Positions 46,193-55,287 of a DNA stretch of 64,000 nucleotides are shown here, piece by piece. The notes below the pieces were generated by a model. It was not told where the DNA came from and ran no database searches. It saw nothing but the letters and a program-made list of their open reading frames with translations. Source of the DNA: Francisella frigiditurris (lineage in GTDB: Bacteria > Pseudomonadota > Gammaproteobacteria > Francisellales > Francisellaceae); assembly GCF_001880225.1 (NCBI RefSeq), contig NZ_CP009654.1, positions 1,739,001 through 1,803,000 on the forward strand, written 5' to 3'. Each line of letters starts with the position of its first letter. Position 1 is the stretch's first letter. A program made the translations under genes and the position numbers.

Positions 46193-47341
46193 TTAGTTAG
46201 AAGCTTCTTCTTTTAAAGGAGCTGAAACACTTGCTTGAGCTCTTTGATTGTAACCTTTGTTCTCAGAGTTTGTATTAGGAACTAATGGAAACTCATAACC
46301 GAAACCTTTTGTATCGATCTTAGTATCATCAAGACCTAGTTGCTTCATATAGTTAGAAACAGCTGCTGCTCTTTTCTCAGAAAGGTCTTTATTATATTTC
46401 TCATAAAGAGGACCCGTTTTACCTTGAGAAGCATAACCTTTAACTGTTACTTTAGTTATATCATAACTATTTACAAATTTAACAAAGCTAGCTATTGCAG
46501 CTTTACCTTTAGCATTTAAATCAGCGCTATCATAAGCAAACTTAGTATCTAAATATACAGTAACATCATCACCATCAACTGTATAGCAAGCAACACCATC
46601 TTTAGTTAAGTTGAAATTACCTTCACACTGCTTGATACCTTCAGGAAGATTGTATTTACCTTCATCTATAGTTGGTAAAGCAGCCGCACCAGTAGTTTCA
46701 GCAGCAGTTGTAGCGCCATTATCTTTAATATTAGATGTATTAACTTTATTGTCTTCTCCACCAAATAACCAAGTAATACCACCACCTATCATGTTAGTAC
46801 CAGCTCTTGCACCTGGTTGTTGACCACCACCAGCAACAGCATTAGGAGCCATTGTTTGAATATATCTATAGTCAGCAGTTAATTGAACGTTTCTAGAAAG
46901 CTCAAATTTAAGACCTCCACCAACATCCCAAGCACCTGTAGCTTGACCTGCTAAGTTAGCCCAACCAGCACCACCAGCAGCATATGGAGTAACCATTGTG
47001 CTATTACTAAAGTTAATAACACCTTCACCTAAGCCACCGAACATACCACCGTAAGTAGCGAACTGATTATATTGAACACCTAAATATTTGTTGATGTTAT
47101 AACCAACTATACCGTTCCAACCACCAGAGGCACCAGCTTTGTTATTGAAATTATTAGCAAAACCATTAGCTTGTACACCTAAGTACCATTGTCCTGTTCT
47201 ATCTTGAGGACCCCAAGTGTTATCACTGTTAGTTACGCTTCCCCAAGTGCTTCCAAATGCATCCATTATATTATCAGCAAAAGAAAAACTAGTTGTACCT
47301 AACAACAAAGATGTAGCAATAGCAATACTTCTTAATTTCAT
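46193..47341 (-). CDS. fopA: FopA, OmpA-family outer membrane protein
   Basis: The ATG at 47341 follows GAGGAG by 7 bases and gives 382 residues. A signal peptide is cut after SFSFA (residue 22). An N-terminal beta-barrel half rich in Gly, Asn and aromatic residues (TGQWYLGVQANGFANNF) is followed by an OmpA-type peptidoglycan-binding domain at about 258-365 (LDTKFAYDSADLN, VTVKGYASQGKTG, LSEKRAAAVSNYM). I recognise the Francisella major surface antigen FopA. The gene stands alone, with a promoter and upstream repeats of its own and a strong terminator. Confidence 0.95.
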   Translation of the reverse strand: MKLRSIAIATSLLLGTTSFSFADNIMDAFGSTWGSVTNSDNTWGPQDRTGQWYLGVQANGFANNFNNKAGASGGWNGIVGYNINKYLGVQYNQFATYGGMFGGLGEGVINFSNSTMVTPYAAGGAGWANLAGQATGAWDVGGGLKFELSRNVQLTADYRYIQTMAPNAVAGGGQQPGARAGTNMIGGGITWLFGGEDNKVNTSNIKDNGATTAAETTGAAALPTIDEGKYNLPEGIKQCEGNFNLTKDGVACYTVDGDDVTVYLDTKFAYDSADLNAKGKAAIASFVKFVNSYDITKVTVKGYASQGKTGPLYEKYNKDLSEKRAAAVSNYMKQLGLDDTKIDTKGFGYEFPLVPNTNSENKGYNQRAQASVSAPLKEEASN

Positions 47342-47385
47342 CAAAAATCTCCTCTATAGATTTTATAACATTTAATAAAATTTTC

Positions 47386-47403
47386 TTGACTGGAAATAGT
47401 CAA
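47386..47403 (-). promoter_or_regulatory. fopA -35 box within a TTGACT dyad
   Basis: On the minus strand TTGACT (a near-perfect -35) begins a 6-bp inverted repeat with AGTCAA, six bases between. A weak -10 (TTTTAT) lies 17 bases on at 47380-47375. A repressor or activator could read the dyad. The 272-base gap 47342-47616 holds this promoter, the repeats at 47435-47463 and no gene that I can see. Confidence 0.4.
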
Positions 47404-47434
47404 TGCAAATATTCTAGATAAAAGAAAGTTCATA

Positions 47435-47463
47435 TTCAAGAAAAATTTTAAGAAAAATTTAAG
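47435..47463 (-). promoter_or_regulatory. PmrA-box-like direct repeats upstream of fopA
   Basis: TTCAAG (47435-47440), TTTAAG (47447-47452) and TTTAAG (47458-47463); the last two are exactly 11 bases apart. On the minus strand this is CTTAAA-N5-CTTAAA, about 32-60 bases upstream of the proposed fopA -35, a fitting position for an OmpR-family activator. Confidence 0.4.
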
Positions 47464-47616
47464 TTAATAAGATTTTTAATTCAGAAATAAATTAAGAAAC
47501 CTTTTAAACTAAACTTATCTATCTATTTTTAAATTATTAAAGAATTTAATATTTTAATAAATCTGCTATAAAACTTGCCAACTTCTTCATAACTTAATTC
47601 AAATAAATTTTTGTTA

Positions 47617-48359
<743 letters not shown>

Positions 48360-48364
48360 ACAGT

Positions 48365-48916
48365 CTAAAATAACCCCAGCTCTAGCTTAGCTTCTTCTGT
48401 CATTAATTCAGAATTCCAAGGCGGATCAAACACCATAATAACATCAACTTTATCAACATTTGGTAGCATAGCCACTCTAGTTTCTACATCTTTCATAAGA
48501 ATAGGTCCCATTCCACATCCAGGGGCCGTTAATGTCATATCAACAATAACATGGAAATTACCATTTTCTAATTCTCTAGTAGAAACATTGTAAACCAAAC
48601 CTAAATCAACAATATTAACAGGAATTTCTGGGTCATATACTGTTCTCATCTGGTCCCAAATAGCATCCATATTTATTGGATCGCCAGGCTTAATATCATA
48701 CTTTTCTACTGGATACTTAACTATCGCTTTACCGATAGCATCAGCGTCTTTACCATCCAAATGAAGAAGATTACCATTTACATTTAAAGTAAAACTTCCC
48801 CCTTTATCTTGAGTAACTAGTGCCTCTTGCCCTGGCATTAATGTAATTTCATTACCGAAAGGAACTGCAACAGCTACAACCTCTCGTCTTATAATAGTAA
48901 CATCTGTTGGTTTCAT
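48365..48916 (-). CDS. sufT: SufT, Fe-S cluster assembly protein
   Basis: I use the ATG at 48916 (183 residues); the codon before it is TTG. The N-terminal 85 residues match the SufT-specific region (REVVAVAVPFGNEITLMPGQEA), and the C-terminal half is a MIP18/DUF59 domain: VYDPEIPVNIVDLGLVYNV, MTLTAPGCGMGPIL and DPPWNSELMTEEAKLELG. SufT supports Fe-S cluster maturation or transfer. It lies 11 bases after the SufA-like gene. Confidence 0.93.
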   Translation of the reverse strand: MKPTDVTIIRREVVAVAVPFGNEITLMPGQEALVTQDKGGSFTLNVNGNLLHLDGKDADAIGKAIVKYPVEKYDIKPGDPINMDAIWDQMRTVYDPEIPVNIVDLGLVYNVSTRELENGNFHVIVDMTLTAPGCGMGPILMKDVETRVAMLPNVDKVDVIMVFDPPWNSELMTEEAKLELGLF

Positions 48917-48927
48917 CAAATCACTCT

Positions 48928-49281
48928 CTATACAGTAAAACTTTCACCACAACCACAACGAGCAGACTCATTTGGATTTGTGTATTCTAATTTATATAAG
49001 CCAAAATCATGCTTAACATAGTCTATTTTTAAACCATTTAAAAAATCTCTAGATTTATTTGAAATAAAAAACCTTATATCAAATAAACTTGTTTCTGTGA
49101 CATCATTTGGTTTTTCTTTAACAAACTCAACATCATAAGCAAGTCCAGAACATCCCATAAGTTTAGTGCCTATATAAACACCTACACTTCCTCTCTCTTT
49201 TTCAAGATGTTTTCTAAAATGCTTAGCTGCTGCTTCTGTAATATTTAAAATATTATTATTAGGGTCAAATACCTCAACCAT
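48928..49281 (-). CDS. IscA/SufA/ErpA-type Fe-S carrier
   Basis: 117 residues with the three conserved cysteines of A-type carriers: GCSGLAYDVEF near residue 49 and CGCGESF at the C-terminus. It takes a cluster from a scaffold and delivers it to target proteins. It sits 23 bases after sufS and 11 before sufT. SufA and ErpA cannot be told apart on sequence alone here. Confidence 0.93.
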   Translation of the reverse strand: MVEVFDPNNNILNITEAAAKHFRKHLEKERGSVGVYIGTKLMGCSGLAYDVEFVKEKPNDVTETSLFDIRFFISNKSRDFLNGLKIDYVKHDFGLYKLEYTNPNESARCGCGESFTV

Positions 49282-49304
49282 AAATCCTCTTTAAAATATA
49301 AATG

Positions 49305-50528
49305 TTATTTTAATTGTTTTATCACTCTTTTTAAAGCTATCACAAATGTATCAATCTCATCAAAAGTATTATACATTCCAAAAGACATTCTAACTGTAGA
49401 AGTTAAACCAAATCTTTGCATAAGCGGATGTGCACAATGTTGCCCAGTCCTAACGCAAATGCCTTTAATAGCTAATAATTCGCCTATATCACTAGCATGA
49501 CAACCATCAACAATAAAAGTGATCACACCAGCTTTGTGTTCAGACTCACCAATGATTTTTAAGCCTTCAATCTCTTTTAATAACTCAGTCGCATATTTCA
49601 GAAGCTTTTGCTCATGCTCTTCTATATTTTTCATCCCTATGGAATTTATATACTTAATCGCTTCCCCAAGCCCAATAGTACCTATTATATCTGGTGTTCC
49701 TGCTTCAAACTTAAGTGGCGCCTTAGCAAAAGTAGTTTTTTCAATGCTAACCATATCAACCATATCACCACCATATCTAGCTGGGGGCATCTGATCTAAA
49801 AGCTCATATCTACCATATAAAGCTCCTGCTCCAGTAGCTCCATATAGCTTATGTCCTGAGAAAACAAAAAAATCACAACCTAAATCTTGCACATTCACAG
49901 ATTGATGTATTATAGCTTGCGCACCATCAACAACAACTAAAATTTCTGGATTAATTTTCTTAACTTCTTTAACAATCTCTTTTATTGGATTAATAGTTCC
50001 TAATACATTCGAACACTGTGTGATAGCTAAAACCTTCGTTTTATTGGTGACCAAAGATAGAAGTTGTTCTATATCTAAATCACCATTATCTTTTACTTTT
50101 GCAACTTTAAATTCTAGCTCATTTTTGTAACACAACATTTGCCATGGTACAAAGTTTGCATGATGCTCCATCTCAGTAACAATAATTTCATCGCCTTTGG
50201 TTAAATACCATTCCCCTAGTGAAGAAGCTAATATATTTATTGAATCAGTAGTTCCTTTTGTTAAAACAATCTCTTCTTCTCTAGGTGCGTTAATAAATTC
50301 TTTAACTAATCCTCTGACTCTTTCATACTTGCCACTTGCTTCTTGGCTTAGAAAATATACGCCTCTATGGACATTAGCATAGCTAAAAGCATAGGCGTCA
50401 GCTATAGCGTCAATAACAGCCTTAGGCTTTTGTGCAGAAGCTCCAGTATCAAAAAAGATAACGGGCTTATCATTTATTGTTTGACTAAGAAAAGGAAAAT
50501 CTTTTCTTACTTTTGCAACATCATACAT
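49305..50528 (-). CDS. sufS: SufS, group II cysteine desulfurase
   Basis: 407 residues. TEMEHHANFVPWQ, DFFVFSGHKLYGATGAGALYG with the PLP lysine, and GICVRTGQHCAHPLMQRFG with the catalytic cysteine identify SufS. It releases sulfur from cysteine for Fe-S clusters. It heads sufS-sufA-sufT-coaD-ferredoxin. No sufBCD or sufE is next to it, which is unusual for a suf operon. A perfect dyad lies about 45 bases upstream. Confidence 0.95.
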   Translation of the reverse strand: MYDVAKVRKDFPFLSQTINDKPVIFFDTGASAQKPKAVIDAIADAYAFSYANVHRGVYFLSQEASGKYERVRGLVKEFINAPREEEIVLTKGTTDSINILASSLGEWYLTKGDEIIVTEMEHHANFVPWQMLCYKNELEFKVAKVKDNGDLDIEQLLSLVTNKTKVLAITQCSNVLGTINPIKEIVKEVKKINPEILVVVDGAQAIIHQSVNVQDLGCDFFVFSGHKLYGATGAGALYGRYELLDQMPPARYGGDMVDMVSIEKTTFAKAPLKFEAGTPDIIGTIGLGEAIKYINSIGMKNIEEHEQKLLKYATELLKEIEGLKIIGESEHKAGVITFIVDGCHASDIGELLAIKGICVRTGQHCAHPLMQRFGLTSTVRMSFGMYNTFDEIDTFVIALKRVIKQLK

Positions 50529-50571
50529 ATTATTTTAAATACTTAAATTATTCTAAAATAAGGAACGAAAC

Positions 50572-50594
50572 AATTATACTAGATTAGTATAATT
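50572..50594. promoter_or_regulatory. Perfect 10-bp dyad upstream of sufS
   Basis: AATTATACTA (50572-50581), three bases, TAGTATAATT (50585-50594). On the minus strand the second arm supplies a TATAAT-like -10 for sufS, so the dyad may be an operator over the promoter. It could also be a weak terminator of sdaA, but no T-run follows on that strand. Confidence 0.4.
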
Positions 50595-50610
50595 TTACCA
50601 CTATTGAAAT

Positions 50611-51984
50611 TTAACAAATAGGAACATTGACAGCTAAGCCGCCTAGAGAGGTTTCTTTATACTTAGTATTCATGTCTAAACCTGTCTCAAACATAACCTT
50701 AATAGCATAATCTAAACCAACAAAATGTTTTTCTCCACTATCTAGATGAGCAAGTTTTGCAGCATTTATGGCCTGAACAGCTCCCATTGCATTTCTTTCT
50801 ATACAAGGTATTTGCACCAATCCACCAATAGGATCACAAGTAAGTCCAAGATTATGTTCCATAGCTATTTCAGCTGCTGATTCGATGGAATTAACATCAC
50901 CGCCAAGCAAAACACAGTATCCTGCCGCTGCCATGGAGCAAGCAACTCCAACTTCTCCTTGACATCCAACCTCAGCTGCGGAAATTGAAGCACCAGTTTT
51001 ATATAAAATACCTACTGCTGCACAAGTAAATAAATACTCTTTAATTACTTTCAGCCTCTTTGACTCATCAGTGATATTATTAACTTCTAAATAATACTTC
51101 AAAACAGCTGGTATCACTCCAGCAGCACCATTTGTTGGTGCAGTAACAACTCTTTCACCACAAGCATTTTGCTCATTTACAGCTATTGCATAAGCATTTA
51201 GATAATTAAAGTCTGTTATTTCAATATTTGAATCTCTAAGTTTTTTATATAAACTTGGAGCTCGTCTTCTTACTTTTAATCCTCCAGGTAGAATTGCTTC
51301 TTTAGAGGTTAGACCTTTCTCTATAGAAAGCTCCATCACATTCCAAATAGCATTTAGCTTTTCTATAGCAACCTCTTGACCAAAAACTGCTATTTCATTA
51401 TCAAACATTAATTGAGCAATACTCTTATTAGTTGACTCACAAAGTTTAGCTAATTCCTTCATGGTTGCAAAACGATATGGCTTATTACAAGTTATTTCTG
51501 TAGGAATTTCATCTTTCTTTATTTGCTTTTTATCAACGATAAAACCACCACCTATAGAAAAATATTCTTTTGATGTGAGAAGTTCATCATTATTAAAAAG
51601 AGAAAATCTCATGCCATTCGCATGTTCAGGTAAGAACTCTTTAAAGTGAAACTCCAAATCCCTATCATAATCAAAATCTAATATATATTGATTTTTTATA
51701 TTGATTTTTTTATTTATGAGACACTCCTCATATAACTTTTTAGCCAGCTCAATATCAATCGATTCTGGCAGAAAACCCATAATCCCTAAAATAGAAGCAT
51801 AATCAGTTTTATGGCCCTTACCAGTTAAAGCAAGAGAGCCATATAAATCAATTTTTATTCTAGTAGTATCCTTTAGAAAATTTTCATTTATAGAAACAAA
51901 ATCACAACCTGCTCTCATTGGACCAATTGTATGAGAAGATGATGGACCTACGCCTATTGAAAAAAGTTCAAAAGTGCTTTCCAT
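50611..51984 (-). CDS. sdaA: L-serine dehydratase (ammonia-lyase), Fe-S type
   Basis: 457 residues, the fused single-chain form. [16 protein letters not shown] opens the beta part; [40 protein letters not shown] and [16 protein letters not shown] carry the cysteines that hold the [4Fe-4S] cluster. It converts serine to pyruvate and ammonia. AAGGAG lies 7 bases before the ATG. It stands next to sufS, which makes clusters of the kind it needs; whether this is more than coincidence is open. Confidence 0.95.
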   Translation of the reverse strand: MESTFELFSIGVGPSSSHTIGPMRAGCDFVSINENFLKDTTRIKIDLYGSLALTGKGHKTDYASILGIMGFLPESIDIELAKKLYEECLINKKINIKNQYILDFDYDRDLEFHFKEFLPEHANGMRFSLFNNDELLTSKEYFSIGGGFIVDKKQIKKDEIPTEITCNKPYRFATMKELAKLCESTNKSIAQLMFDNEIAVFGQEVAIEKLNAIWNVMELSIEKGLTSKEAILPGGLKVRRRAPSLYKKLRDSNIEITDFNYLNAYAIAVNEQNACGERVVTAPTNGAAGVIPAVLKYYLEVNNITDESKRLKVIKEYLFTCAAVGILYKTGASISAAEVGCQGEVGVACSMAAAGYCVLLGGDVNSIESAAEIAMEHNLGLTCDPIGGLVQIPCIERNAMGAVQAINAAKLAHLDSGEKHFVGLDYAIKVMFETGLDMNTKYKETSLGGLAVNVPIC

Positions 51985-52017
51985 AAAACACTCCTTTTTT
52001 ATTTAAAAATAACTGTT

Positions 52018-52089
52018 TTAATCTTCAATGATATTTCTTTCATCACCAGCATTTTTTACAAAAATAACACATCTTGGATGGCTAACCAT
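52018..52089 (-). CDS. Possible 23-residue small protein or leader upstream of sdaA
   Basis: A 24-codon frame begins MVSHPRCVIFVKNAG and ends NIIED, 33 bases before sdaA. A second frame starts at 52094 with better spacing (9 bases) from AAAGGA and gives only 12 residues (MLWLAIQDVLFL). One of these may be a leader peptide. The 165-base gap shows a -10-like TATTAT near 52125 but no other gene. Confidence 0.25.
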   Translation of the reverse strand: MVSHPRCVIFVKNAGDERNIIED

Positions 52090-52149
52090 AACATATAAAA
52101 CTATCCTTTAGACAAAATCATAATATCACAGTTTAGCAATAATGTAATT

Positions 52150-52815
52150 TTATTTAATAGCGCGTTCTCTAGCCTTCCAATCAGGCATATATTGCTCTAT
52201 ATATTTATAAAATTCTTTACTATGATTTGGATGAGTTAAATGAGCGATCTCATGCAAAACCACATACTCAACGGACTTTATATTTCTTAAAATTAAGTCA
52301 ACATTTAAATTAATAGTTCGCTTTACATGATTACAAGAACCCCAACGTGTTCTCATCTTTTTTATCGATACTCGCTCTATTTCTTGACCAGTAATTTTTA
52401 AATATTTTGCTACTAAATTATTTAAAATAATATCAGCTCTATCAAAGATAAATTCATGAAATAACTTTTGTTTAAATTTAATATTATTTATAACACTACT
52501 ATTTAGGTAGAATTCTAAAACATCACCTTTCTCTAAAATTAGATTATTTACTGAATCTATTATCTGAACACTATATCTTTCACCAAGAAAATATACTTCA
52601 TCCATATTAGAGAATGTTATTTGAGAATAGTCAAACTTGTTATTTAAACTAATTCTATTTTGCTGTTTTTCTATCCATTTAGCTTTCTCTTTTAATATAT
52701 CTAAGATTTTCGTTTGAGAAATACCTATTGGAGCTATAACATTTACACCTGAAGCTTTTACAGATATTTTTAAATTTTTGACTCTTTTATAAGTTATTTC
52801 TATATTATCAAACAT
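52150..52815 (-). CDS. YgjP-like metallopeptidase (M48/DUF45 family)
   Basis: 221 residues. VEYVVLHEIAHLTHPNHSKEFYKYI near residue 190 has the HExxH zinc site with a third histidine downstream, and RWGSC precedes it, which is the YgjP/DUF45 pattern. Members are thought to be zinc peptidases; the substrate is unknown. It has no signal peptide, so it should be cytoplasmic. It lies 3 bases after the nucleotidase gene. Confidence 0.9.
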   Translation of the reverse strand: MFDNIEITYKRVKNLKISVKASGVNVIAPIGISQTKILDILKEKAKWIEKQQNRISLNNKFDYSQITFSNMDEVYFLGERYSVQIIDSVNNLILEKGDVLEFYLNSSVINNIKFKQKLFHEFIFDRADIILNNLVAKYLKITGQEIERVSIKKMRTRWGSCNHVKRTINLNVDLILRNIKSVEYVVLHEIAHLTHPNHSKEFYKYIEQYMPDWKARERAIK

Positions 52816-52818
52816 TCT

Positions 52819-54357
52819 TTACTTCGTAATAGTTATATTTTTCCAACTTCCTGGTAAATGCACACCATTTTGTTTCCAATAGCTCATAACAAAATACCTA
52901 GATGGTTCTCCAGTATCCTTATAATCTTTCATATTTGAAAAATCAAAACCATCGCCACCTGTTGCTAAGAAATCAACTGTTGCTACTTTATATATGCAAT
53001 CATCTTCTATAGATTTGCCATCTATAAGAATCTTCTGGATATCTCCATTAGAACTAAGAAATACTTGAGTTCCCGCAATTACACCAAGCTCTTCCTTGCC
53101 TTTAGGAAGACTATGCTCCACTATTTTTCTAACATCACTACCTTTTAATTTTAGAGTCACTACCATATTATCAAAAGGTAGAGCTTCATAAATCATTCCA
53201 TATGTAATTTGACCTGCTGGTAGAGACCTTCTAACACCATATGTATTTTGCAAAGCTATATCACTATTAGTAGATTCTTTCATAATCTTAGCTATCAAAT
53301 ATGTAAGTTGAATGTTATAAAATCCATTATCTGCTGGCTCATTTGATAACGCTTCTGCTGATGTTGCAATAACCTCATTAAGCTTCTCTTTCGTCTGATT
53401 ATAATATTTATCAATAATCTCTAAAACTTTTAGATCATTTTTTAGATTTTCTGTTGCTAATGCTAAATTAATAACCTCAGGTGTAACTGTGCATAAATCT
53501 TTCTTAGTATGACAATCATAGTGTAAAACTCCAATATCCTTACCTTGGCTAGCTCCTTGTATAATAGCCTCTCCATTGAGAAACCCATTTACAAGTTTAT
53601 GACTATGTCCAGAAATTAATGCCGAAACTCCTTTTACATTTTTAGTTACATAATCTATTTCTGTTTCATTATTAAGCTCTTTTCTCGGAGATAAATAGAA
53701 AATTTTTCCACTTGCATCTTGCTCTGTAGGAATATGCGTTAAAAGAACTATAGCATCTGGCTTTAGTAAACCATTTTTTTGATAATTATTAATATATTCA
53801 ATCCACTTATTAGAACTTTCTACTGGATTAGTGAATTCAAGATTACTTATATTTTTTTCTGCTGTTGTTTCTGGAGTCTCTAAAGTAGCCAGGCCTATAA
53901 AATATATAGTCTTACCATTATCAAATGTTTGATATCCATAAGGTTGTGTATAATCAAGCGACTTTTCTGTTCCTTCATAAAATATATTTGAAGCTAAATA
54001 TTCAAAATCATTATTCGACCAAACTTTAAACCACTCCTGACCATAGTCAAACTCATGATTACCTACTGCAGAAAATTTCAAATCAATATAATTAAAAAAC
54101 TCATTTACTACTTTTCCATGAGATATATTTGAAATAGCTGTTCCTTGATAATTATCTCCTGCCGATACCACTATTAGATTTGGATGAGTTTTTTTATAGT
54201 CTTGGATAAAAGTAGCGATTTTTGCTGCTCCGACCATATTACCATTAGGTTGCATTTGTCCATGAAAATCATTCAATGATAATACTGTCATATCATCATA
54301 AGCAAATACTATAGATGAACTAAAACACAAAGCTATAACAAAAAATATTTTCTTCAT
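52819..54357 (-). CDS. Periplasmic 5'-nucleotidase/UshA-like metallophosphatase
   Basis: 512 residues. A signal peptide is cut after SIVFA (residue 19). The metallophosphatase domain has LSLNDFHGQMQP, VVSAGDNYQGT, AVGNHEFDYG and LISGHSHKLV; the C-terminal 5'-nucleotidase domain has NTYGVRRSLPAGQITYGMIYEALPF and ATGGDGFDF. It would release nucleosides, or split UDP-sugars, in the periplasm for uptake. Substrate range is not visible. Confidence 0.93.
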   Translation of the reverse strand: MKKIFFVIALCFSSSIVFAYDDMTVLSLNDFHGQMQPNGNMVGAAKIATFIQDYKKTHPNLIVVSAGDNYQGTAISNISHGKVVNEFFNYIDLKFSAVGNHEFDYGQEWFKVWSNNDFEYLASNIFYEGTEKSLDYTQPYGYQTFDNGKTIYFIGLATLETPETTAEKNISNLEFTNPVESSNKWIEYINNYQKNGLLKPDAIVLLTHIPTEQDASGKIFYLSPRKELNNETEIDYVTKNVKGVSALISGHSHKLVNGFLNGEAIIQGASQGKDIGVLHYDCHTKKDLCTVTPEVINLALATENLKNDLKVLEIIDKYYNQTKEKLNEVIATSAEALSNEPADNGFYNIQLTYLIAKIMKESTNSDIALQNTYGVRRSLPAGQITYGMIYEALPFDNMVVTLKLKGSDVRKIVEHSLPKGKEELGVIAGTQVFLSSNGDIQKILIDGKSIEDDCIYKVATVDFLATGGDGFDFSNMKDYKDTGEPSRYFVMSYWKQNGVHLPGSWKNITITK

Positions 54358-54364
54358 TTAACAC

Positions 54365-55204
54365 CTAATATTGATTTGACTGATAAGACCCAAGAACTTT
54401 TAAAAAAGTGCTATTTTTTAGAGTTTCTAATAAAGCTTTTTGGACATTCTCATCATCCTCACTTCCTTCAAAATCAATAAAAAATAAATAATCCCATGCT
54501 CTATCACGTGAAGGCCTAGATTCAATTTTCGTTAAATTGACTTTATATTTACCAAAAATATTTAATATCTCAACAAGTGCATTTGCCTTATCTTCAACTG
54601 AAAATATAATTGATGTTTTATACTTATTTGAACTATTTATTTTATCTAAATTTAAGTATCCCATTAGGAAAAATCTTGTAAAATTAAAACTTTCATCCTC
54701 AAATTGACTTTGTATAATCTCTAAATTATAAGTTTCTGCTGCTAGCTTACTAGCTATAGCTAGAAGATTCTTTTTCTTTCTCTCTGAAATATATTTGGCC
54801 GCACCTGCTGTGTCACCGAACACTTGTGGAGATAATCCCATTTTTTTAAGGCTGTTTGAGCATTGTGACAATGCTTGAGGATGAGATATTACACCTTCAA
54901 TCTTTGAAAGATTACTATCTTTCAAGCCCATTAAACAATGTTCTACTCTTAACACAATTTCAGATTTTATTTTAAGATTACTTTTTATCAGTTCATCATA
55001 TGCTGGAATAACTGATCCTGCTAGAGAGTTTTCAACTGGTAACATTACAAAGTCAGCGCCACCTTTAATAACCTCTTCTATTGCATCATAAAAAGATAAA
55101 CACGGTTTTGTTTCAATATTATCTATGCCTTGAGATTTGAAAAAACTTATTATAGCCTGCTCAGAATAAGCTCCATGTTCACCTTGAAAAGAAATTTTTA
55201 TCAT
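54365..55204 (-). CDS. pheA: PheA, prephenate dehydratase
   Basis: 279 residues: a prephenate dehydratase domain with GEHGAYSEQA, VMLPVENSLAGSV, HPQALSQCSN and the catalytic NFTRFFL motif, then an ACT domain with LTKIESRPSRDRAWDYLFFIDFEG that would bind phenylalanine for feedback control. There is no fused chorismate mutase. It makes phenylpyruvate for phenylalanine synthesis. Seven bases separate it from the nucleotidase gene. Confidence 0.95.
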   Translation of the reverse strand: MIKISFQGEHGAYSEQAIISFFKSQGIDNIETKPCLSFYDAIEEVIKGGADFVMLPVENSLAGSVIPAYDELIKSNLKIKSEIVLRVEHCLMGLKDSNLSKIEGVISHPQALSQCSNSLKKMGLSPQVFGDTAGAAKYISERKKKNLLAIASKLAAETYNLEIIQSQFEDESFNFTRFFLMGYLNLDKINSSNKYKTSIIFSVEDKANALVEILNIFGKYKVNLTKIESRPSRDRAWDYLFFIDFEGSEDDENVQKALLETLKNSTFLKVLGSYQSNQY

Positions 55205-55287
55205 AAAAAATAATATTTTTAAATTCTGAACTAATAATACAGGTTTATAAAATAGTAGACAATAAAATGAAAAGTTTTTCGAACTTA

